From the NCBI GenBank assembly GCA_030247575.1, contig JAOTRV010000002.1:62001-126000 (forward strand): a stretch of 64,000 nt of DNA. The letters run 5' to 3'. Source of the stretch: Sulfuritalea sp. (GTDB lineage: Bacteria; Pseudomonadota; Gammaproteobacteria; Burkholderiales; Rhodocyclaceae). The notes beneath the pieces were generated by a model that saw only the letters and a list, made by a program, of their open reading frames with translations, was not told the DNA's origin and made no database searches. The translations under genes and the position numbers were made by a program. This document shows, piece after piece, positions 51,271 to 60,497 of this stretch. How positions within the stretch are numbered: position 1 is the stretch's first letter; each line of letters begins with the position of its first letter.

Positions 51271-52269
51271 TCAGTTGAGACCGTTAGGCTGATAGAGAAC
51301 AACCCGACTACCGGAATTCTCGAACTGGAAAGGAACATGAATGAGATTTTTCAAACGGTCCCTGACACGTGCCTGCAGTTCCGGCTTAACGAACAACAGC
51401 AGGAAGCCGCCACCACCGGCACCAAGTATCTTGCCTCCGATAGCCCCAGCATTGAGCGCTTGGTCGTAGATGGAATCGATTTCTGGTGTTGAGACTCGGT
51501 CAGACAAATTCCGTTTGTGCTTCCAGCTTTCATCCAGAAGTTTGCCGAAAGCGTCGATTGACACTCGCTGATCCTGCAGGATGTTAAGACCTTCGTCGAC
51601 CATCTCCTTCATGAGGCTTAGCTCATGCGTCCGGTACTTGATGTTGTCAATCTTTGATTTGGCCACTTCCGATGCAATCCGCGAAAAACCAGTGAAGCAC
51701 AACATGAGATGACTCTGCAGTTCTGCATGGCGATTGGCTGGCAGAATAACCGGAGACACGTCAAAGGTGTTGTTCCGGCGAAACTCGATGCGATTGAAAC
51801 CACCGAAGGCGGCCGATATCTGATCCTGCGAACCGACATTCTCCTGAATGACATTCTGCTCTATATGAATAGCACTGGTAGCCAACTCTTCTTTCGAGAT
51901 GTAACGTCCCCGCAGAGCGCTTAACGCGTGCACCAGCCCGACGGTAAAAGACGAGCTGGAGCCGAGCCCGGAACGTGCAGGTAGATCCCCGTCATGATGA
52001 ATTTCCATCCCCTCCTCGACGTCCGCCCAACCGAATACCGCTTTGACGGCGGGATGCTGTATGTCGGCAATCTCGCGCACGTTTTCAATATGGGAGTAAA
52101 CAATACGATGCTTATGCTCAAAAAATGGCGGCAGATAGCGACAACTGATGTAGCAATACTTATCTATGGTAGTCGCCAAGACGACACCTCCATGCTCTTG
52201 ATACCAAGCTGGATAGTCTGTACCGCCGCCAAAGAATGAGATTCTGAATGGAGTCCGCGTAACGATCAT
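51271..52269 (-). CDS. hddA: D-glycero-D-manno-heptose 7-phosphate kinase HddA
   Basis: A 332-residue GHMP-family kinase. RTPFRISFFGGGTDYPAW is the start typical of HddA, PARSGLGSSSSFTVGLVHAL is the ATP-binding loop, and GGKILGAGGGGFLLLFV is the C-terminal motif. It phosphorylates D-glycero-D-manno-heptose 7-phosphate at C1 in the alpha configuration. The ATG at 52269 is used. It is the first gene of the heptose module after the flippase, and the Fcl-like gene starts 11 bases downstream of its stop. Confidence 0.9.
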   Translation of the reverse strand: MIVTRTPFRISFFGGGTDYPAWYQEHGGVVLATTIDKYCYISCRYLPPFFEHKHRIVYSHIENVREIADIQHPAVKAVFGWADVEEGMEIHHDGDLPARSGLGSSSSFTVGLVHALSALRGRYISKEELATSAIHIEQNVIQENVGSQDQISAAFGGFNRIEFRRNNTFDVSPVILPANRHAELQSHLMLCFTGFSRIASEVAKSKIDNIKYRTHELSLMKEMVDEGLNILQDQRVSIDAFGKLLDESWKHKRNLSDRVSTPEIDSIYDQALNAGAIGGKILGAGGGGFLLLFVKPELQARVRDRLKNLIHVPFQFENSGSRVVLYQPNGLN

Positions 52270-52440
52270 GTCAGAGATCTAGTGTTCAAATGCTTTCAAG
52301 AAGGGTGAATGCCGTGACCTACCGTGTCTTGGCTTTGCAAGCCACGGTGGTCAGCCTTTGCGCGCTTGCGTGTTCAGCTTTGGAATAAGGCAGTCGCCGA
52401 GTTCTGGATTTTACGCCAACGAAACAGTTCTCTCAGAGTT
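52270..52440. other. Gap between flippase and heptose genes
   Basis: This 171-base stretch holds no recognisable gene. Low-scoring short frames run through it. It could carry a promoter for the heptose module, but I see no clear consensus. Confidence 0.45.
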
Positions 52441-54246
52441 TCACTGATCAGCATTGGAATTCGCCATCACACGAAAATGGGAATTTTGCTCAACGAGTTC
52501 TTGAAAACTGCCTTGAGCGACAATGCGTCCGTTTTCGAGTTGGATAACTCTGTCACAGCGTCGAACGGTTGTCAGACGGTGGGCAATCATAACTACGGTC
52601 AGGCTTCTATCTAGGTTTTCGATGGAATCCATTACTGCCTGCTCGGTTGCATTGTCCAAAGCACTGGTGGCCTCATCAAAAACCAGTACTGAAGCCCGCT
52701 TATATAAGGCCCGTGCAATTCCTATGCGTTGACGCTGGCCTCCAGAGAGCCTGATACCTCGCTCGCCAACTCGCGCCTGGTACCCCTGCGGAGAAGATTC
52801 GATAAAACTCGATATCTGTGCCTGCTCGGCTGCGCGCTTTACCCTCTCAAAATCCACGCTGCCGGATGGCACTCCAAACGCAATGTTCTCTGCAATTGAG
52901 GCGTCCGCCAAGTAGATGCTCTGCGGCACGTGCGCTATTGTTTGCTGCCAGGCTACCCGATTGCTTTGGTCGATTGGTATGCCGTCGACCGCCATACGAC
53001 CACGTGTCGGTTTAAGCAAACCCATTAGCAGGTCCAGCAGCGTGCTCTTCCCGCTACCAGTGCTACCTACGAGACCAACCCGCTCACCTTTGGCAATGGT
53101 CAGGTCAAGATCCTTTATCACCCAAGGACCGTCGTCCCTATATTGAAAACTTACGTCCTCAAAACAGATTGCTTTTGTAAGCCCCAAAGGAGTCGGCATG
53201 GGTCGCAATGCATCAACAGGTAGAGGCTGATCAAGAAGGTCTAAAGCATCCAAGACCGACGCGCGGCTACTCACAATGTTCACCCAGGCGGCATAACTTG
53301 CCTGCAGCGCGGGCAACATACGCTGTGCGCCTAAAGCCAATGTTCCCAGTATCGGCAGGGCACCGTTTCCTCCGTCGGAACGAAAACTAAGCCAATAGGC
53401 AAGCGCGGCGATGAGCACCATACCCGTGGCTTCCATTACATATCTCGGTGCAACGCCAATAAAGAGATTGCTTGCCTGCGCTTTGCGCAAAGGAATATCG
53501 GCATCTTTATAGATTGCACAATAGACAGACTGTGTTCCGTCAAGCAAGACGTCTCGAATACCGCCCAACCCCTCCTGCAAGGCCTTGACCACTTGGGAGG
53601 ATTCTCTCGCCATTAAGCGGCTGTTGCTCTCCAGACGGCGATGAATAAGCCAAGAGATTGCCGCATAGGCGGAGCCAAACCCAAAGGCCGACAGCATCGC
53701 CGTCAAAGGATCAACAAGAATCAGCGTCGCAATCAGAGCAATCAGCAACACAGCAGAACTGATCAACACAAAAGTCTGATGTAACATGGTCATGGCTTGA
53801 CTGACCTTCGAGCCAATGCCACTGATAACATCACTGCTATTACGTGCGAGATGCACCGCGTAGGGTTGATATAGCGTGCGCCGATAGATCTCGATGCTCA
53901 AGTCCGCCCCGGCGGCAAATGAAACTCGCGTCGTCGCCCACAACAAGAGTAACCGGACTGCCCCGGCGGCAATGGCCGCCAGAATAAATATGGCCGTAAG
54001 TGGAAGCATCAGCCCGGCGGAGGTTAAAACTCCCCATGACCGAGCAATCGAGTTAACTGCTGGATTCAGATACACCTGATCAGGTGAAATCAGGACTCCC
54101 AGAAACGGGAGCACGGCACCGAGGCTTACCACCTCCGCGAATGCACTTACACCCATCAGCATTAACAGCCACAAGAACTGCCGCTGCCGACGATGACTCA
54201 GGTGTCGCCATAGACGGGCAAGAAGTTTCGGGAAGCTGGAATCCAT
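52441..54246 (-). CDS. PglK/MsbA-like ABC transporter (lipid-linked oligosaccharide flippase)
   Basis: A 601-residue half-transporter. Residues 1-330 form the transmembrane domain, with several long hydrophobic helices. The ATPase has Walker A GSTGSGKS (394-401), signature LSGGQRQR (500-507) and Walker B VLVFDEATSALD (520-531). The closest remembered relatives are PglK-type flippases of undecaprenyl-linked oligosaccharides and MsbA. No Wzx was found in the window, so this may flip the repeat unit across the inner membrane. AT-richer than the flanks. The ATG at 54246 is used. Confidence 0.88.
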   Translation of the reverse strand: MDSSFPKLLARLWRHLSHRRQRQFLWLLMLMGVSAFAEVVSLGAVLPFLGVLISPDQVYLNPAVNSIARSWGVLTSAGLMLPLTAIFILAAIAAGAVRLLLLWATTRVSFAAGADLSIEIYRRTLYQPYAVHLARNSSDVISGIGSKVSQAMTMLHQTFVLISSAVLLIALIATLILVDPLTAMLSAFGFGSAYAAISWLIHRRLESNSRLMARESSQVVKALQEGLGGIRDVLLDGTQSVYCAIYKDADIPLRKAQASNLFIGVAPRYVMEATGMVLIAALAYWLSFRSDGGNGALPILGTLALGAQRMLPALQASYAAWVNIVSSRASVLDALDLLDQPLPVDALRPMPTPLGLTKAICFEDVSFQYRDDGPWVIKDLDLTIAKGERVGLVGSTGSGKSTLLDLLMGLLKPTRGRMAVDGIPIDQSNRVAWQQTIAHVPQSIYLADASIAENIAFGVPSGSVDFERVKRAAEQAQISSFIESSPQGYQARVGERGIRLSGGQRQRIGIARALYKRASVLVFDEATSALDNATEQAVMDSIENLDRSLTVVMIAHRLTTVRRCDRVIQLENGRIVAQGSFQELVEQNSHFRVMANSNADQ

Positions 54247-54466
54247 ATTTTATTAGGCGTGACAGAAACTCTTTAGTTCGTCTGTTTAGTGGCGCGAATG
54301 ATCACTACGTGACACTGCAACTTTCGCATTGACATCCGGCATCATCAGCGGTACCAGGCATTGCTCCACTGCTGCGGGAGCGATTGAGACCGCTATCCCC
54401 GCCGCGTTCCTTTGAAGAGTGCACAATTTACTTGCTCTCCAGATGGCGCAGCAGCATATTCATAGG

Positions 54467-54775
54467 CTACCGATAAGCGGCCAAGCAATCAAAAATCGCC
54501 AGCGCGGTTTTTGCATCGTAGGTGTAGGACAACCGCTGGCGATACGGCGCGGATATGTGGTTGGGTTCGAGCCCACTCTCCCTGAGGGCCATCTTGGGGT
54601 TCTCAACGGCAACTTTGGCTATGGGGTCGATGTGACGGTTGTAGGCGTTTATCTTGTCTTCTGAAAGATTGGCCTCTATGGGCTCAAGCTTGTTGCAAAA
54701 CTCAACGACGAGCTCCCATCCAACGTAGCGTGAACCTACTATTTCGTCCTCCGACGTGCGGTGCGGCAGGTTCAT
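54467..54775 (-). CDS. Small hypothetical protein coupled to MarR-EPS regulator
   Basis: A 102-residue protein with no family I recognise. It is rich in acidic residues early (EDEIVGSRYVGWELVVEF) and basic later (ISAPYRQRLSYTYDAK). No signal peptide or membrane helix is evident. The ATG at 54775 overlaps the regulator's stop by 4 bases (ATGA), so it is very probably translated. It may be a partner of the regulator or an accessory of the polysaccharide locus. The role is not known. Confidence 0.55.
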   Translation of the reverse strand: MNLPHRTSEDEIVGSRYVGWELVVEFCNKLEPIEANLSEDKINAYNRHIDPIAKVAVENPKMALRESGLEPNHISAPYRQRLSYTYDAKTALAIFDCLAAYR

Positions 54776-55104
54776 ACAGTGGCGTCCCTTTCCGCGTCGC
54801 GTCGTAATTCTTCGATCTCGTTGCGGATGGCTTCGTATTCGGCGACTTTGTGCTTGAGAAAGCTGACGGTGAGACGGGCTTTTTCCTCGATTCCGGTCGG
54901 GGTAAGCAAGTAGCTGTAGGCGAGCTTGTTGTCTGCGCGACGGAAGTTGTCCATTTTTACCAGCCCCTTCTGCACCAGCGCCTGAAGGCAGTAGTTGGCT
55001 TTGCCCAAGCTGACACCCATCGCCTTGGCCATTTCCCGCTGCTGAATGGCGGGGTTGGCTTCGATGAGTTTGAGCAGCTTGTAGTGATGGGGGTCGGGAA
55101 ACAC
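54772..55104 (-). CDS. MarR-type EPS-associated transcriptional regulator
   Basis: A 110-residue winged-helix regulator. Helix-turn-helix segments HYKLLKLIEANPAIQQREMAK and AMGVSLGKANYCLQALVQKGL are followed by the wing and a C-terminal coiled coil (FLKHKVAEYEAIRNEIEELRRDAERD). This matches the MarR-EPS family (TIGR04176-like) that precedes exopolysaccharide gene sets. The start is GTG 55104; no good Shine-Dalgarno is seen, and an upstream stop excludes a longer frame. It likely controls the downstream minus-strand polysaccharide genes, including the flippase and small partner gene. Confidence 0.78.
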   Translation of the reverse strand: MFPDPHHYKLLKLIEANPAIQQREMAKAMGVSLGKANYCLQALVQKGLVKMDNFRRADNKLAYSYLLTPTGIEEKARLTVSFLKHKVAEYEAIRNEIEELRRDAERDATV

Positions 55105-55205
55105 GGCGAGCGGGATGTCGGCAGAGACTGTTCAAGGATTGAACTGGAGTTTAGCTGGCTGATCCGGCATTGGCAAGTTGCTGCTGCAGACGGCACCGCT
55201 AAACG

Positions 55206-55567
55206 CGGTCTACCGCGCAACTCGTCGATGCGATGCTCGATGGGTGACTGATCTATCTGCTTTCTGCGGATATGCAGCACGGAGATCGGGCGGTCGTGTT
55301 GCGCCCCAAGCTCGCCCGCGCGCATGGCCTCAACGAGACTGGAATCGATGCATTACTGACAGAGATCACGGCGAACGCCCTCTGGCGGGTCCACCCGCAG
55401 ATGACTTGCATCAAGTGCCCAATCCGCAGGACGGCCATTTATGGTCGCTTCTGGCGGGCGAACCTTCAGCCATGCTAATTACAGGAGACCGCTTGCTGCA
55501 GGAAAACCCGAGGCCGGACGGTTTGGTGATTTCGCCTGCACGGTGGGCGGGCGACTTCCTGGCGTAA
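55206..55567 (+). pseudogene. Degenerate PIN-domain toxin remnant
   Basis: On the plus strand, one frame reads AQLVDAMLDG, then an in-frame TGA at 55245-55247, then LIYLLSADMQHGDRAVVLRP and ARAHGLNETGIDALLTEI. The sequence then shifts frame near 55400 and continues HQVPNPQDGHLWSLLAGEPS, ITGDRLLQENP and SPARWAGDFL. These match a PIN toxin (Asp motif at the end). The N-terminus with the first catalytic Asp is lost. It is a broken toxin gene of a toxin-antitoxin pair; no antitoxin was found beside it. Confidence 0.6.
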
Positions 55568-55610
55568 CCCCTTCCTCACCCAATCACCTATCGCGGCTGG
55601 CCGGGCGGCG

Positions 55611-56117
55611 TCAAAGCTTGTCCCGCGCCCGCAGATACCTCTTGAAGCGCGGCATGCCGTTTTTTGTAAGCTCGCGGTAGCGGTAGGTGATCAGAGTGCC
55701 GACCGGCGGCGGGTTGCGTCGCAGGACATCGGTCAAGCCGCTGCCGAGAGAGAAGCGACGGCCGTCGGGCAACTCCATTCGCAGCGCACCGGCCATGCCC
55801 GCATATTTGCCTTTTCCGGGCAGATGGGCAACGACGCGGGCTTCGGCATCGAGCCATAGAATCACTTTAAGCAACGCGCTTGAACGACCGGTTTCGTAGA
55901 CGGCATCGTCGCGATGAAGCATCAGTCCCTCGCCACCGCGGCGGACGATATCGCGCAGCTTTTTCTGCAGCGCATCCGCATCCGGAAAACGGAATTGGGG
56001 AACCGCCTGCAGCCAGGGTAGATTCGCTGCGACGGTGACCGCCTTGATCTGCTCGACGCGGCCGGTAAAGCTGCCGGAGGCATTCGGTAGTTCTAAAGTG
56101 GACCCCATAGCCATCAT
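55611..56117 (-). pseudogene. 3'-only copy of LigE-type DNA ligase
   Basis: The frame gives 168 residues, of which those from ELPNASGSF to the end align with residues 134-293 of the full ligase at 57.6-58.5 kb. It lacks the signal peptide and the catalytic KxDG lysine, so it cannot adenylate. The DNA similarity is clear but diverged, not identical. The stretch before ELPN is unrelated. It and the intact gene flank the wzy-like gene as direct repeats. Confidence 0.85.
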
Positions 56118-56193
56118 CGGTCAACCGCCACTGGAAACTCGAAATCCGCCGACTATTGTTACAACACCTGACCCCTGTCGAACTAGCCTCTTG

Positions 56194-57486
56194 TTAGTTT
56201 GACGCTCGTGCAGATTTGCCCTCAGACGACCGATCCATACTATATGCATATACCCAGAGCATTGCCGCTACAAACGAAAAACCGGTCATGCGCGATCCAG
56301 ACAAAACTCCGTCCACCGCGCTACGAACGACAAAGTTCACCAAAACCAGCACCGCCGCCAAGCCAGCCACCGAACCAGACTGGTAGCTATGCCAATTCGT
56401 TCGGAATATTGCTGCAAACAACGCCAGTAACAGAACCAGGCCCACTATTCCATTAGCCAATGCGAAATCGATCCAGCCGCTATGACTGCTAACAAAGCCC
56501 GAAGGACCACCGATACTTTCAAGGTAACGGCCGAACGCATTCGCACCGTACCCTATCCCCAACGGGTTCGCCAGGATGCCTTGAATCCCCTGTCTAGCCC
56601 AGGTCAGACGTAACCAAGCCGATTCTTCACGTCCATCGGGAACCGAACCGATATCAGAAGACGTCGGAATGGATGTGGGTGATTTAAGTTCGTCAGCTAC
56701 CGTAGCAAACACACCGGACCAACGATCCGAAGTTGCGAGCGTTCCTGCAATCAGTAGCACCGAACAAAGCGCACACGCGAGCACGACCATCTTGCCGCCA
56801 CCACGCGCCGACACCGCAATACCTACCACCAGAAGCATGATTAACATTACAAGCAAGCCAGCTTTCGCCTGAAGCATGCCTTGGGCCACCACGGTAGCGA
56901 CGATCATCACCGCAAGCCAGGAATTCGACATCGGTAACCACCGCAAACGGCTGATTCGCAGGACGACTTCCGCCAGAAGAAAACCGAAGGCCCCGGTAAC
57001 GAACGGTGACACAAGATCATAGCCGCCAAGAATACTAGGCCCTACCGCCATGCGCCCAAGTGTAGCCAAGCTCCAGCCTTGCCGTACCAAGGTCGCTATG
57101 ACGTGTAAAAAATGTCCCGCAAAAAGACCAGCCATGATCCAACTCGCTGACTGCGTGTTGGCGCAAGCTACTCGCGCCAACTGAACCCCCAGGCCAACCA
57201 TCAATAGAAGCTTCAGCCATTCGCTCATAAAGTTTGGGAGCGTAGTCCGCGAATCGGCCGAGAATGCGATGTTCTGTATTACCAACCAAACAATCAACAG
57301 CATCAGCAACCATCCCTCCAATTTTGGCAAGGCCAGTCGAACAGGCTTGTCTGACAATGAGAGCTTTAACGTGTGACCGATACCGATAAGCAAGAAGGCC
57401 GTCCGCAATGCTCCGGTTCCCGGAATTGACTGAAAAGCTACCAAGCCAGGAAGCCAAACGTAGCCGAACCAGTTACCGAAATTCAT
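56194..57486 (-). CDS. O-antigen polymerase/ligase-family membrane protein (Wzy-like)
   Basis: A 430-residue polytopic membrane protein. Alternating hydrophobic segments suggest about 11-12 helices, with the long periplasmic loop around residues 240-330 (LKSPTSIPTSSDIGSVPDGR). IGYGANAFGRYLESIGGPSG with SSHSGWIDFALANGIVGL is the Wzy_C/O-antigen ligase motif (HS...D). It would polymerise or ligate the repeat unit. It lies between the two ligE copies, and its sequence differs in base composition from them. Wzy versus WaaL cannot be told by reading. Confidence 0.8.
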   Translation of the reverse strand: MNFGNWFGYVWLPGLVAFQSIPGTGALRTAFLLIGIGHTLKLSLSDKPVRLALPKLEGWLLMLLIVWLVIQNIAFSADSRTTLPNFMSEWLKLLLMVGLGVQLARVACANTQSASWIMAGLFAGHFLHVIATLVRQGWSLATLGRMAVGPSILGGYDLVSPFVTGAFGFLLAEVVLRISRLRWLPMSNSWLAVMIVATVVAQGMLQAKAGLLVMLIMLLVVGIAVSARGGGKMVVLACALCSVLLIAGTLATSDRWSGVFATVADELKSPTSIPTSSDIGSVPDGREESAWLRLTWARQGIQGILANPLGIGYGANAFGRYLESIGGPSGFVSSHSGWIDFALANGIVGLVLLLALFAAIFRTNWHSYQSGSVAGLAAVLVLVNFVVRSAVDGVLSGSRMTGFSFVAAMLWVYAYSMDRSSEGKSARASN

Positions 57487-57587
57487 AACAGTGATACCTT
57501 GAAGTAATTCTTAGCGGTTTGACGCGAAATTGCTGCAGAAATGACGCACACGTCATCAACTCACGACAATCCGAAATCTACATTCCG

Positions 57588-58487
57588 TCACCGAGTGGCG
57601 CTGTGAAAAAGGCTATCACGCACCCGCAGATATCTCGGAAAACGCGGCATGCCATTTTGCGTCAGTTCGCGATAGCGATAGGTCACGAGCGTACCTACCG
57701 GCGGCGGGTTGTGCCGCAGAACATCCGTCAGGCCACTGCCAAGGGAGAAGCGGCGTCCGTCGGGCAATTCCATTCGCAGCGCACCGGCCATGCCCGCATA
57801 TTTGCCTTTTCCGGGCACATGAGCGACGACACTGGCTTCGGCGTCGAGCCATGGAGTCACTTTGAGCAACGCACTGGAGCGGCCGGTTTCGTAACCGGCA
57901 TCCTCGCGATGCAGCATCAGGCCTTCGCCACCGCCGCGAACAATGTCGCGCAGCTTTTTCTGCAGCGCAGCCGCATCGGGCAGGCGGAATTGAGTAACAG
58001 CCTGCAGCCAGGGCAGATTCGCTGCGGCGGTGACCGCCTTGATCTGTTCGACGCGCTCGGTAAAGCTCCCGGAGGCATTCGGCAATTCGAAAATCATGTA
58101 GCGCACACGACGCCATTCGGAGTCGTCGGGCGACTGACGACGGACCATGCCCGAAAGTTGATCGAAAGTGCCGCGTCCGAGCCAAAGCTCACCATCCAGC
58201 GGCTGCTTGGGCAAGGCTTCGAGAAACCACCTCGGAGCGGGGACCGGATTGCCGCTGCGAAACTGGAGGGCCTTGCCATCCCAACTGGCACGGACGCCGT
58301 CGAGCTTTTCGCTGACCCAGTATCGCGAAACATCGATACCGCCGTGATAGCGCTCGGCCAAGAGCAGGGGAGGAGGCACGGGCTCGGCAGCAACTGCCGG
58401 CATTGACGTTGCCACGGCAAGCAGCGCGAGCAATATGCCGACGACACGTTGCAACGGCCTGCCCGAACAACAGAAGTCAGCCGCCAT
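57588..58487 (-). CDS. ligE: Secreted ATP-dependent DNA ligase (LigE type)
   Basis: A 299-residue ligase with a clear signal peptide (residues 1-33; hydrophobic [15 protein letters not shown] ending AVAA). The nucleotidyltransferase motif [13 protein letters not shown] has the adenylated Lys61, and the C-terminal OB-like domain includes [11 protein letters not shown] and [18 protein letters not shown]. LigE enzymes are periplasmic, minimal DNA ligases linked to DNA uptake or biofilm DNA. The ATG at 58487 overlaps the fcl stop by 11 bases. A truncated paralogue lies 1.5 kb downstream. Confidence 0.88.
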   Translation of the reverse strand: MAADFCCSGRPLQRVVGILLALLAVATSMPAVAAEPVPPPLLLAERYHGGIDVSRYWVSEKLDGVRASWDGKALQFRSGNPVPAPRWFLEALPKQPLDGELWLGRGTFDQLSGMVRRQSPDDSEWRRVRYMIFELPNASGSFTERVEQIKAVTAAANLPWLQAVTQFRLPDAAALQKKLRDIVRGGGEGLMLHREDAGYETGRSSALLKVTPWLDAEASVVAHVPGKGKYAGMAGALRMELPDGRRFSLGSGLTDVLRHNPPPVGTLVTYRYRELTQNGMPRFPRYLRVRDSLFHSATR

Positions 58488-59412
58488 GGCGCGCCAGAAA
58501 ATCCCGGTAGGCCAGCGCGATCCCCTCGCTCAGCGGCGTGCGGGCCTGCCAGCCGATGTCACGGAGTCGACTGACGTCGAGCAATTTACGTGGCGTGCCA
58601 TCGGGCTTGGCGGCGTCGAACACGATGCTGCCAGGAAAGGCGACAACAGACATCACGGTCTCGGCAAGCTCGCGGATGGTGACGTCCTCGCCGGCACCGA
58701 TATTGTAGAAGCCATCGGTGACGCCGCGATCCATGAGAAAAGTGCAGGCGTCCGCCAGATCGTCAACATAGAGGAACTCCCGTCTCGGCTTTCCGCTGCC
58801 CCACACCACGAGTTCGCTGTCGCCGCGCTGCTTCGCTTCATGCGCCTTGCGAATCAGCGCGGGCAGCACATGACTGTTGGCCAAATCATAGTTGTCGTTG
58901 GGACCATAAAGATTCGTCGGCATGACCGAAAAATAGCGCGTGCCGTGCTGGCGATTGTAGCTTTCGCACAGCTTGATTCCGGCGATCTTGGCGATCGCAT
59001 AGGGCTCGTTGGTCTGTTCCAGCGGACCCGTAAGAAGATAGTCTTCCTTGATCGGCTGCGGACAGTCACGCGGATAGATGCAGCTCGACCCGAGAAAGCA
59101 CAAGCGCTGAACACCGGCCAGCCAGGCGCCATGTATCAGGTTGGCTTCGACCATCAGGTTCTGGTAGATGAAGTCGGCGCGATAGGTATTGTTGGCATGG
59201 ATGCCGCCCACGATGGCCGCCGCAATAAAGATGAAGTCCGGCTTTTCCTGCGCCAAGAACGCATGCGTCGCAGCCTGATTGAGCAGGTCGAGCTCCGCAT
59301 GGGTGCGGGTGAGGATGTTGCTGTAGCCGGACTGCTGCAATCGGCGAACGAGCGCCGACCCGACCATGCCGCGGTGACCAGCGACGTATATCTTCGCAGC
59401 GGGCTCCATCAT
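58477..59412 (-). CDS. fcl: GDP-L-fucose synthase
   Basis: A 311-residue extended [19 protein letters not shown] binds NADPH, and Ser110-Cys111 ([10 protein letters not shown]) with Tyr138-x3-Lys142 (YAIAK) are the catalytic set; the His in [17 protein letters not shown] is also present. It converts the Gmd product, GDP-4-keto-6-deoxy-D-mannose, to GDP-L-fucose. The ATG at 59412 overlaps the gmd stop. Gmd and ManC are directly upstream, so the whole GDP-L-fucose route is encoded in one operon. Confidence 0.93.
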   Translation of the reverse strand: MMEPAAKIYVAGHRGMVGSALVRRLQQSGYSNILTRTHAELDLLNQAATHAFLAQEKPDFIFIAAAIVGGIHANNTYRADFIYQNLMVEANLIHGAWLAGVQRLCFLGSSCIYPRDCPQPIKEDYLLTGPLEQTNEPYAIAKIAGIKLCESYNRQHGTRYFSVMPTNLYGPNDNYDLANSHVLPALIRKAHEAKQRGDSELVVWGSGKPRREFLYVDDLADACTFLMDRGVTDGFYNIGAGEDVTIRELAETVMSVVAFPGSIVFDAAKPDGTPRKLLDVSRLRDIGWQARTPLSEGIALAYRDFLARHGG

Positions 59413-60497
59413 TCGTGACGATCCATGGTCTTGTAGCCGTGCTTCTTGACCAGTTCGTCCCGCTCCGCTGCCTTGAGGTCTTCGCGCACCATCTCGGCGA
59501 CCAGCTCGGCGAAGGTGATCCTGGGCGTCCAACCCAGTTTCTCGCGTGCCTTGGTCGCGTCGCCGAGCAGCGTCTCGACTTCCGTCGGCCGGAAGTAGCG
59601 CGGATCGACCTGGACGATGCAATTGCCCTGCGCGTCATAGCCTCTTTCGTCAACGCCCGTGCCGCGCCATGTCACGGCAATGCCGATCTCGGTGGCCGCG
59701 GCATTGACGAAATCGCGCACGCTGTATTGCACGCCGGTGGCGATGACGAAATCCTCGGGCTTTTCCTGCTGCAGCATCAGCCACTGCATTTCGACGTAGT
59801 CCTTGGCATGGCCCCAGTCGCGCTTCGAATCCAGGTTGCCGAGAAACAGGCAATCCTGCAGGCCAAGCTTGATGCGCGCCAGCGCCCGGGTGATCTTGCG
59901 CGTAACGAAGGTCTCGCCGCGGATCGGCGACTCGTGGTTGAACAGGATGCCGTTGCAGGCGTACATGCCGTAGGCCTCGCGGTAATTCACCGTGATCCAG
60001 TAGGCATAGAGCTTGGCCACCGCATAGGGGCTGCGCGGATAGAAGGGCGTGGTTTCCTTCTGCGGAATCTCCTGCACCAGGCCGAACAGCTCGGACGTGC
60101 TGGCCTGATAGAAGCGGGTCTTCTTTTCCATGCCGAGAATGCGCATCGCCTCGAGCACGCGCAAGGCGCCCAGGGCATCCGAATTGGCGGTGTACTCCGG
60201 TTCCTCGAAACTCACGGCAACATGGCTTTGCGCCGCGAGGTTGTAGATTTCGTCGGGTTGCACCTGCTGGATGATGCGCACCAGGCTCGAACTGTCGGTC
60301 ATGTCGCCGTGGTGCAGGGTGAAGCGGCGGTTCTTGACGTGCGGATCCTGATACAGGTGATCGATGCGGTCCGTATTGAACAGGGAGGTGCGGCGCTTGA
60401 TGCCATGCACTTCGTAGCCCTTGTCGAGCAGGAACTCGGCGAGATAGGCGCCGTCCTGGCCGGTCACGCCGGTAATCAATGCGATCTTGTGGGTCAT
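59409..60497 (-). CDS. gmd: GDP-mannose 4,6-dehydratase
   Basis: A 362-residue extended [19 protein letters not shown] binds NADP, the catalytic Thr-Ser-Glu lies in QASTSELFG (132-139) and Tyr158-x3-Lys162 is in [28 protein letters not shown] is the Gmd-specific substrate loop. It converts GDP-mannose to GDP-4-keto-6-deoxy-D-mannose, the precursor for fucose, rhamnose and colitose. It overlaps manC by 4 bases. It could also feed the ColD-type enzyme at 47-48 kb. Confidence 0.97.
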   Translation of the reverse strand: MTHKIALITGVTGQDGAYLAEFLLDKGYEVHGIKRRTSLFNTDRIDHLYQDPHVKNRRFTLHHGDMTDSSSLVRIIQQVQPDEIYNLAAQSHVAVSFEEPEYTANSDALGALRVLEAMRILGMEKKTRFYQASTSELFGLVQEIPQKETTPFYPRSPYAVAKLYAYWITVNYREAYGMYACNGILFNHESPIRGETFVTRKITRALARIKLGLQDCLFLGNLDSKRDWGHAKDYVEMQWLMLQQEKPEDFVIATGVQYSVRDFVNAAATEIGIAVTWRGTGVDERGYDAQGNCIVQVDPRYFRPTEVETLLGDATKAREKLGWTPRITFAELVAEMVREDLKAAERDELVKKHGYKTMDRHE

